Of a stretch of 64,000 bases of DNA, positions 57,200 to 64,000 are shown piece by piece. The stretch comes from Liquidambar formosana (lineage: Eukaryota; Streptophyta; Magnoliopsida; Saxifragales; Altingiaceae). Below the pieces are notes generated by a model. The model saw only the letters and a program-made list of their open reading frames with translations. It was not told where the DNA came from and did no database searches. The position numbers were made by a program, and so were the translations under genes. The stretch lies in assembly GCA_039720395.1 (NCBI GenBank), contig CM077824.1, positions 30,533,859 through 30,597,858 on the forward strand. The letters run 5' to 3'. Numbering within the stretch: position 1 is the first letter of the stretch; each line of letters starts with the position of its first letter.

Positions 57200-57643
57200 C
57201 TGTTAAGTACAGACCTCGGTAAGGATAAAATGTCCTAGGACACATGGAACAGATAATAATCCTATCTTTAAGGGAATCCCCAAATAATCCTAGGTAAGTT
57301 AGTCTCTCGGTTTGAAACCTAGTCCTAACCGAGCACATATGTTGTGCTCGGTTCAAACACATTGCAAGAAACCGAGCACATGTGATGTGCTCGGTTCAGG
57401 CGTTTCACAAACAACCGAGCACACAACTTGGTTTTTACGAACGGATTGAAAAAAGGAGATCTAAGACAAATGCATGAAGAAAACAAAGAACACCAAGAAC
57501 AGGTGAAGAACTTATCGGAAAACTCAAGGAAGGCGATTTCCGGCGAGCTGTCAACGGTCGGATTTCCTCTCTCCGGCGAAGTCTCTTCGGTAGGCAAGGC
57601 TCTGGCTCTGGGAGTGATAGTGGGAAAATAAGGGAGGCAAAAC
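57200..57643 (-). other. Leader region of the antisense gene, with CCGAGCAC hairpins
   Basis: Between the antisense TATA box and the first coding exon. It contains a minus-strand ORF at 57,325-57,597 (MPTEETSPERG...) that could be an upstream exon or a leader ORF. Two hairpins are present: 57,327-57,353 and 57,370-57,396, each AACCGAGCACA with its complement around a short loop, plus a half copy at 57,413-57,427. Confidence 0.55.
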
Positions 57644-57653
57644 CCTTATATAC
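57644..57653 (-). promoter_or_regulatory. TATA box for the antisense gene
   Basis: On the minus strand the sequence reads GGTATATAAGGG, about 445 bp upstream of the antisense ATG and inside the element, not in the LTR. It suggests that the antisense gene has its own promoter. Confidence 0.55.
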
Positions 57654-57796
57654 CTAGCCTCCCGAGGATGACGTCACCCCCTCGTGTTTTGTGCCCAACA
57701 GCTGCCTCGAGCATACGAAACGGCGCTTGATTGAAAGGCAGTACCACCATGTCAGAACCATCACATCCTCGGTAACCGAGCGACCAAGGACATGAT

Positions 57797-57810
57797 GGCT
57801 CGGGGGAAGT
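57797..57810 (+). promoter_or_regulatory. Polypurine tract of the Tat element
   Basis: GGCTCGGGGGAAGT directly before the 3' LTR start. Confidence 0.75.
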
Positions 57811-58620
57811 TGTGTGGGATATTTATGAAAAGCAAATGAAACCGCGACACGTGTATGTTCTCGGTAATGTGCTCGGGTTACCCTATTCCACCCTCGGGCA
57901 AGGACGTCCTCGGAGCATCTCAACCCTTGGGCCTGCCCGCCTTCGGGGCAAATGGGCCCTTGGGCCTTGATGTCCTCGGTTCGTGTCATCCTCGGCAGGT
58001 ACCCTCTCGGTCAAATGAACCCCTTCGGGCCGCATGAGCACGTGCCCCTCACGTGCGTCGAATTTGTCTTACCTCCTAGATCCGGTAGAGGAAATCAGAC
58101 CGGGAGCAGGGCACGCTCCTGAAAACCGATTCGGGGGAACGACTGTCAACGGTCAGGCCTGTAACCCCGAAAGATCCGCGATATGGTCTGAAGCCCCTAT
58201 CTAACCATGGTTAGCTTGGAACCCTAACTTGACCGCGGTCAGGTCAGGGCATTGGACCAAATCCGAAACCTAGCACTTGCCTATAAAAGGAACACTATTC
58301 ATGCCAAGAAGGGTAAGTTCCTTTAGTACAAAACCCTAGAAATTCTTCTTTCTCTTTCTTTCTTTTGGAGACTGACTTGAGCGTCGGAGGGTTTTAGACC
58401 GGGGAAACCCCCGGTCTCCCTTGACGATCCTCTTTGTTTTCAGGTTCCTGTTCTACGCAACACCTAGCTCTCCTGTTCACTGAGAAGGCTCCACATTCCC
58501 GCACGACCACGAGCCATCTCAACCCTTACAACCCAATCGGGCTATAGTCGCGTGGCGTTCCGAATCTCCGGACCACTCTTTCAAAGCGCTCCGCCGACTG
58601 TCCGGACTTTTCCCCGTACA
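57811..58620 (+). mobile_element. 3' LTR of the Tat element
   Basis: 810 bp. The TATA box CTATAAAAGG lies near 58,280. It ends CCCCGTACA and is followed by the target duplication CCAAC. Confidence 0.93.
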
Positions 58621-58734
58621 CCAACACATTGATACCGATAGAAGAGAAGAGCATAGCCGCACAGGAGACAAGAAGACTTAGGTTTAAAGTGGGGCAATTA
58701 TCGTTTTGTTAAAAGATATGGGTGGAAAAAATTG

Positions 58735-59830
58735 TTTTTATACTCGAGCATTAAGGATAGTAAGAACCATCCATTTCTCCTTTGCCCGTTGAGCCTAGAA
58801 TAATTCCTCAAGCTGGATAAGCTCGTCTAGACGATCCCGCATTTTCCTATCCTCCATGTGCCAATTAGGACCATTTCTCTCATTTTGAGTGACCTCAAGA
58901 GATTGTTTTGCCTCCTTGATTTGTCTCTGAAGATTCCCGAACTCGTTACGGTTCCACGCACGTAAAGATGGTTGCATTATTTTGATCCATTGAGTCACAC
59001 GAAACAGAGGAGAACCATTTACCCATGCCCTCCAAGTATCCTTAATGATTTTCTTGCACTCCTACCTGTGGGTCCACATTGCTTCAAAACGGAAAGGACG
59101 TTTCCTAAACTGAGATGAGGGGTTAGAATCAATGATGATCGGGTTGTGATCAGATCTTAAAATTGGCAAATTAGTAAGGATAGCCTTTGGTTTAAGGACT
59201 CTCCAACCCCAGTTGAAAAAGGCTTTGTCCAGGCGTTCATAGGTACAATCTTCCCCAACTCCATTATTGAACCAGGTAAATGCTGGACCTTTGGCTGGGA
59301 TATCAAAAAGAGACTCATCATCAATAAAAGATTGGAAATCTTCCGCTCCTGGTAGATCAAAGCGATGTTTCCCCCACTTATCAGCTGCATTGAAAACTTG
59401 ATTGAAATCTCCAATGAACAAAATGAGTGATTTGGGGGCCCTGAGAATTCTTCGTAAGCTATTCCAAATCCAACTTGAAGGTGGAGAGCTAGTTGACCAT
59501 AAACAAAAATTCCCAATCACTCCCCGCATGAGGCTTTAGAAAAGCGGGTAACCAAAAAGTCTAGACTAGCCTCAACTTCTCCCCTAATCGAGTTGTCCCA
59601 ACCCAACCATAATCCACCACTGGCCCCAAAAAGCATTCCACCCCCCACCACAAGTAAACCCAGACTTTCCAAGTTTCCACGACACCTTATCAATCATGCT
59701 CTTGGTTTCCATAAGGAAAACCACATCAAGCCTACGCTGTCGGATCAGGCTTCCGAGAGCCCTAACTGTTAGGGGATTGCCCAACCCCCTACAGTTCCAG
59801 CTGAAGATAATTATGGTGTCCTGTGGGGCT
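58735..59830 (-). pseudogene. LINE (L1-type) ORF2 endonuclease fragment
   Basis: On the minus strand it begins with a WNCRGLGNPLTVRAL-type start (about 59,820), then FLMETKS. APE-type endonuclease motifs follow: FIGDFNQVF, TYERLDKAF and SDHNPIIID. A linker (QRQIKEAKQSLE) ends near AQRAKEKW. The reverse transcriptase that should come next is absent. Frames shift around 59,530-59,590 and there is a stop at 58,795-58,797, so it is dead. It is the plant chromosomal DNA into which the Tat element inserted, or lies just beside it. Confidence 0.85.
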
Positions 59831-60870
59831 GTTGTGGGACGGCCTCCCGAACTCCTTCATCTGCTTCTATAATAGTATCAGTAAAAATATGAAATTGAGA
59901 ACCCCCATCATCTGCTACTCTAGATTTACTCATGCCAAAATGATTAGAGTCAGAGATAGCTCTTCGTTGAGGAGGACGAAAATCCGATAAATCAATTAAT
60001 GCATTAATTTCTCATCCATTCCACTTTTTCTTTTCAAAAATATCCTTCACTACCATCAATGCATTAGTTATGGATTCAAAGTAATTCTTAGAATTATAAA
60101 GAATAAGACGGAAGGGTTAATAAAATTTATATTTTGACTTTTTAAAAGGAACATTTTACAACCACCCAAAAATGAAAAAATATCTATCTTTGTAGGACAA
60201 AAGAAGTATTGATTTGTATGAGATCAAGAACAAAATTAACCCAATTAAATTGAAAGACCAACTAGGATGATGTAAATGCCTATGGGCTAATCCAAAACCT
60301 TTTTACACCGTAACTCAACTCCCAAATCCTCAAGGATCTGGATTTGGTGCAGTTGATGCCTTTAACTGCATGGTGCAGTAGACGTTAGATGGGTGACGCG
60401 TGGCGAGGGGCGACCATCAACGGCTGGGATGACTGGAATGGCTTTGGCGTCAACCCGTTAACGGCGTTTGCTATGGATGGCTTTAAAACGCGAAAACGGC
60501 AGCGTTTTGTGAATCCGCGGAAAGGGGAAGAAATAGCTGCTTTGCCATTTTCAATTTTCATTCTCCCTCTCGCCCACTCTCTCTCCTCAAGTCTCTCTCC
60601 TCTTCCACTCTCTCTCCTCTCGATCTCTGGCGATGGCACTGCCGATACGGTGGGCATTCCTCCTTCCCCGGCTCACGATCTCGCCCCTTTCTCTCTCTCA
60701 CCGTCGGTGCTTCCACCGCCCGTCGACAGCACGCGACAGTCCGACTCAACCACCCGTCGACGGCACGCGATAACAGTCCGGTGAGTCTCTCGTCGATGAG
60801 AATTTAGCCGTAGATCTGAAACCCCCAAATATCAGATCCCGTCGGTGAGAATTTTTTATTTTTTAATTCC
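59831..60870. other. Stretch between LINE and duplicated gene fragment
   Basis: 59,831-60,000 may be more of the LINE. Around 60,110-60,210 is a Stowaway-like fragment (GACGGAAGGGTTAATAAAAT, CTATCTTTGTAGGACAAAAG). 60,370-60,790 is CpG- and CT-rich and could be a promoter and 5' leader: CTCTCTCC repeats, an ATG at 60,634 whose frame soon stops, and a GTGAGT donor-like site at 60,781. The 131-codon ORF at 60,389-60,784 is low in complexity at its end and not convincing. Confidence 0.4.
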
Positions 60871-61566
60871 AAACCCTAACACCTCATTTTCTTCTCTGCA
60901 TTCATAATACTTCCTAGACCCTGAAAGGGCCAAGCGAAGTAGAAGCTCACCTTTTTTTTTTTTTTTTTTAGGGTAAGTGAAGCTCAGTTTGTTGCCTAAC
61001 TGATCCTTTTTATTTTATTTTTATTTTTTTTATTTGGGGAAAATGACATGCTGAAGCTACAACCATGTGGTGAATTGGGCATGGACAAGAAGCGCCATCT
61101 GGTATTTGAATATTTGCCAAGGGTGAGCGGATTTGGCCGATTACTTTGTTGATTTCCATTTTGTTCTCCAGTTATTGGATGCAGTTGGGTGTGCTTATGT
61201 TACTTGTTTTGACAGATTTCGTCTGTATTTCTTGAGGAAGCATCCGTCTGGCTCAGTCAAGAAGGTAATGCAGTTGAAAAACAAGCATTGTGGTTTTTTT
61301 ACTCTATAATGGCAGCCATAGTCTCTGACCCTCTGTAGGACATTATGCACTGGGTATCCTTTGTTTGAGTTCTTTGTTGCCTGTTTCAAGTAACTTTGAT
61401 CATTCTCACATTGTGGTGTTGGATTTTTTAGGGATAAAAAACTCGATCTTAGGTCAATAAAATATATGTTTCTCAAATTCAATATGGTCCAAATTTCTCA
61501 TGTGTATAATATATATGAGTGAAATCTATTGATAATATATCTTCTACTACTTTATTTTCCTAGTGC
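60871..61566 (+). pseudogene. Inverted duplicate of exons E2-E3 of the gene at 13,853-15,072
   Basis: The reverse complement of 14,161-14,868 with few differences. E2 (LQPCGELGMDKKRHL...) is near 61,060-61,125 with a GTGAGC donor. E3 (LLDAVGCAYVTCFDRF...) is near 61,172-61,264 with a GTAATG donor. Here the E3 acceptor is an intact CTCCAG, unlike the other copy. Exon E1 and its start are missing; the copy joins unrelated CpG-rich DNA at 60,870. It is probably a fragment, unless it is expressed from the GC-rich region before it. Confidence 0.65.
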
Positions 61567-61586
61567 TGGGTTTAGGGATTAGGGGA

Positions 61587-61850
61587 TTTCGATTGGGCAA
61601 CACCTTCAGTTGGGTTTAGGGGTTAGTTTTTGGATTTCTTTTTGGTTGGAGGCATTCGATTTTTGTACATCTTTTTTATTGTATAGGTCCTGTCTACATG
61701 GCCTTTGGCATTTTCCTTGAATGAAATTTACCTTATCATTTAAAAAAAAAGTAGGCAGCTGCTATAACTTTGATTTATTTCAAGTATGAATGTCGATTGG
61801 GCAACACCTTCAAAGTATGTTGCTGCTATCACTTTGATTCATTTCAAGAA
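61587..61850. repeat. Two-copy ~57-bp repeat, first copy split by a LINE tail
   Basis: TCGATTGGGCAACACCTTCA followed by AAGTA, GCTGCTAT(A/C)ACTTTG, ATT(T/C)ATTTCAAG occurs intact at 61,794-61,850. In the first copy the same sequence is split after CACCTTCA by about 143 bp ending GAATGAAATTTACCTTATC plus a poly-A, the usual plant LINE 3' end. Two ~50-bp tandem copies (GTGGCAAAGACTAGAAA) follow at 61,858-61,944. Confidence 0.75.
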
Positions 61851-61944
61851 GTCATTTCATTTTAAAATTTGTGATGTGTGGCAAAGACTAGAAATTAGCC
61901 ATTTCATTTAAAATTTTGTGACGTGTGGCAAAGACTAGAAACCC

Positions 61945-62689
61945 CATTATGCTTGTTTGTTTCTGAGCATGGTGCCATCTGTAGGCTAGATTATGTATTC
62001 TCCATGTGAAACATTTGTCCAAGAAGTTGGTTAGGTGGCTTATTCATTCTTATTTTCATTTTGGTTCTCTTCTCCTTGTTGCACTGATGTGAATTTTCTT
62101 TCCAAGAATACAAGTATTCCTACATCACAAATCCATTGTTGATAACTCATAATGATATCTCGTGTTCACCTATTTTCCTTATAAAATCCAGCTGACATTC
62201 TAAACAACTTAAGCCATAACCTTGTTGGGATTTTACTTTGCTCTTAACTTTTTACTAGATAAGAGAATATTGTTATTTGCTCTTATGTTGTGATTTTCCT
62301 TCTTTTTATTATTTTTATTATTTTTATTATTTTTATTTTTTTTGTAAACATGTTCTTATTGTAAGAATTGATTTTAAATATTGTGGGTGAAGAAATGGAG
62401 TTGGCAAGAGAAGAAAGTGTCAATCAATTGAAATGGAAACTGAGGATGGGTATGGAGTTCGATTGAGTATTGATTTTACTTCTATTGTTTGATGAACAAA
62501 CTCTATGGTTTTGATTTATTTGGTGAATTTAATTTTAGTTCCTTTTTTACTTTTTCCATTCAGGGTTGATGAACAAGCTCCTATGGACCTATCAATTGTT
62601 GCTATTGAAGATTGATTGCCAAAGCATGGAACGAAGTGAAAAGAATGATTTTTGTTCTAGTGATTTTTATTTGATGTATTTTGGTTTAA
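61945..62689. other. Stretch without recognised genes
   Basis: AT-rich DNA with a TTATT microsatellite (62,303-62,342). The ORF at 62,566-62,766 runs into the foldback element and shows no domain. Confidence 0.4.
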
Positions 62690-63920
62690 TGTGTATGCTG
62701 AATATGGATGTAAACTTATTTTATTTCTTTTTTTGGTTGTTTTTATTGGGGACTAATTGTTGGTAGATGATTTTTGTTACGATGAATGTTTTATTGCAGA
62801 CTAATTGTTGGTAGATGATAAGTCGATAACTTGGGATGTCTTTATTATAGATAGGGTTATGTCAGATTTTCTAAAAAAATTTGCTGCCGTGATATATTGT
62901 TGGCTACTAAATAAATAGTAAGTAGTTTGATTTTGTATAAAGTTTTATAAGTTGATAACTTATAGCAAGGTCAATTTTATTGTCTTTTCTTGATGGCCCA
63001 TGTCAATGGATTCAATCACAAATATTGTCAACTTGATTATTAAGTCAAATTCATTTTAAGAAAATGAGTAACAACCAATTTGCAATATTCTTGAAATAAT
63101 TTCTTTCCCAAAATTTTGTTCTTAAACAATATAGAGTTGATGTATAAACCTTAAATTGGTAGTAGGATTGTGAGATATAGTTTAAATCACAACTCTATAT
63201 AGCAACTTCTATTGCATTGGTTTATCTTTCCTGAATGAAAAGGGTTTGTACTACTCATGGCTTAAAAATAGTAATTGCCAATGAAACCAAGAATTTTGAG
63301 TATGTATGGATTAGGATAAAAGAAACAAAATTTTGTACACCAACTGATTTATCCATTAGTGAGCATTTGATACCATTTTTTTGCATCTTTTTGGGATAAT
63401 CGATTAAATATGTAATGAGACATGTCCCCTCCTTCTTGGTCATTGTAATGGGACACATCCATTGTATTGGCTTTCAAGCCCCTAATAAGGCATTGGGTTT
63501 TCTTTGTTAAACAAAGAAAATTTTTTGTGACTCCCAATATATCAAGACACCAAATTTTTTTAGAAAATCCGACATAACCCTGTCTCTAATTAGGATATTC
63601 CAAATTATTGACTTATCAAATCTGCACAAAATCAAACTATTCACTATTCTTTCAACAGCCAACAATATATCAAGGCACTAATTTTTTTTAGAAAATTAGG
63701 CATGACCCTATCTGTTACCAGGACATCGCAAGTTATCAACTTATCAAACCTGTACAAAATCAAACCATTATATTCAACAAATAAAAACAACATGGTAACA
63801 AAAATCATTGATAGACTTTTAGTCCACAATGACAACATTTGGTCCCCCATAAAAACAACCAAAAAAAAAAAAAAAAAAACTAAAGTTTACATCTATATTT
63901 AGTGTACACAATTAACCATC
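62690..63920. mobile_element. Foldback DNA element with ~200-bp imperfect inverted ends
   Basis: Left words (GATGTAAACTT, TTTTTGGTTGTTTTTATTGG, GATTTTTGTTACGATG, GATAACTTGGGATGTC, GATATATTGTTGGC) recur as complements in the mirrored order at 63,640-63,900. A second, tandem copy of the inner part of the right arm lies at 63,530-63,650 (unit ~128 bp). The centre 62,970-63,530 has no coding signal. The ends are approximate and no target duplication was fixed. Confidence 0.65.
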
Positions 63921-64000
63921 AATATTTGCTACAAAAAAAACTTGGATGCTATTTGGTGGTGGGGTTGAGCACGACATCGAATCCAATGGCAGGCTTAAAT
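63921..64000. other. End of window, nothing recognised
   Basis: The last 80 bases show no gene or repeat that I can assign. Confidence 0.4.

Larger units (their letters stand above)
47561..58620 (+). mobile_element. Tat-lineage Ty3/gypsy LTR retrotransposon, complete in structure
   Basis: An 11,060-bp element with two LTRs (808 and 810 bp), both beginning TGTGTGGGATA and ending CCCCGTACA, flanked by the 5-bp duplication CCAAC (47,556-47,560 and 58,621-58,625). Order: LTR, primer site, gag, protease, RT, degenerate RNase H, second RNase H of archaeal type, integrase, long 3' region with an antisense spliced gene, polypurine tract, LTR. The dual RNase H places it in the Tat group. Gag-pol stays in one frame but has seven stops, so this copy cannot make its own proteins. 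It is more GC-rich than its surroundings. Confidence 0.93.

Noticed and set aside
60389..60784. 131-codon plus-strand ORF before the duplicated gene fragment
   Set aside because: It ends in CT-repeat-derived Ser/Leu/Pro runs and does not join the next exons in a clear frame; more likely promoter and leader sequence.

Overview
This is nuclear DNA of a flowering plant, most likely a woody dicot. The evidence is spliced genes with GT-AG introns, plastid-targeted proteins, an AT-rich intergenic background, and dense plant-type transposable elements (Athila and Tat Ty3/gypsy LTR elements, L1-type LINEs, hAT, Tourist and Stowaway MITEs). I cannot name the species. No bacterial gene, CRISPR array, tRNA or rRNA gene was seen.

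Layout. 1-11,558: an Athila-like Ty3/gypsy element reading rightwards. Its 5' end is replaced by a ~2 kb inverted repeat, its gag carries a 535-bp hAT MITE, and its gag/pro/pol is broken by stops, an 8-bp duplication and an RT active-site change. A 187-codon coiled-coil ORF lies on the opposite strand, and one LTR (10,194-11,558) closes the element. 11,559-13,850: intergenic with nested MITEs. 13,853-15,072 (minus): exons of an unidentified plant gene, part of which is duplicated in inverted orientation at 60,871-61,566. 16,313-25,201 (minus): a three-exon gene for a 302-residue plastid membrane/coiled-coil protein; its 6.8 kb second intron is full of transposon debris. 25,202-32,428: intergenic with MITEs. 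32,561-36,128 (plus): a complete five-exon class II DAHP synthase gene, the clearest host gene here. 36,129-47,560: intergenic with LINE tails, tandem duplications and a hAT MITE. 47,561-58,620: a Tat-lineage LTR retrotransposon with both LTRs and a 5-bp target duplication. It has one continuous gag-pol frame with seven stops, a second archaeal-type RNase H, and a spliced antisense gene with its own TATA box. 58,735-59,830: a LINE endonuclease fragment. 60,389-64,000: the duplicated gene fragment, a LINE tail inserted in a small tandem repeat, and a ~1.2 kb foldback element.

How it fits together. The host content is small: shikimate-pathway entry (DAHP synthase), one plastid membrane protein of unknown role, and one partial unknown gene. 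The rest is mobile DNA at several ages. The Tat element is the youngest large insertion, with LTRs differing at roughly 30 sites by eye. The Athila element is older, and the degenerate LTR pair in the large intron older still. The most interesting points are the two unrelated LTR elements that each carry a coiled-coil gene on the antisense strand of their 3' region, and a set of hAT-type MITEs that share ends and 8-bp target duplications but carry different G-rich subterminal repeat motifs.
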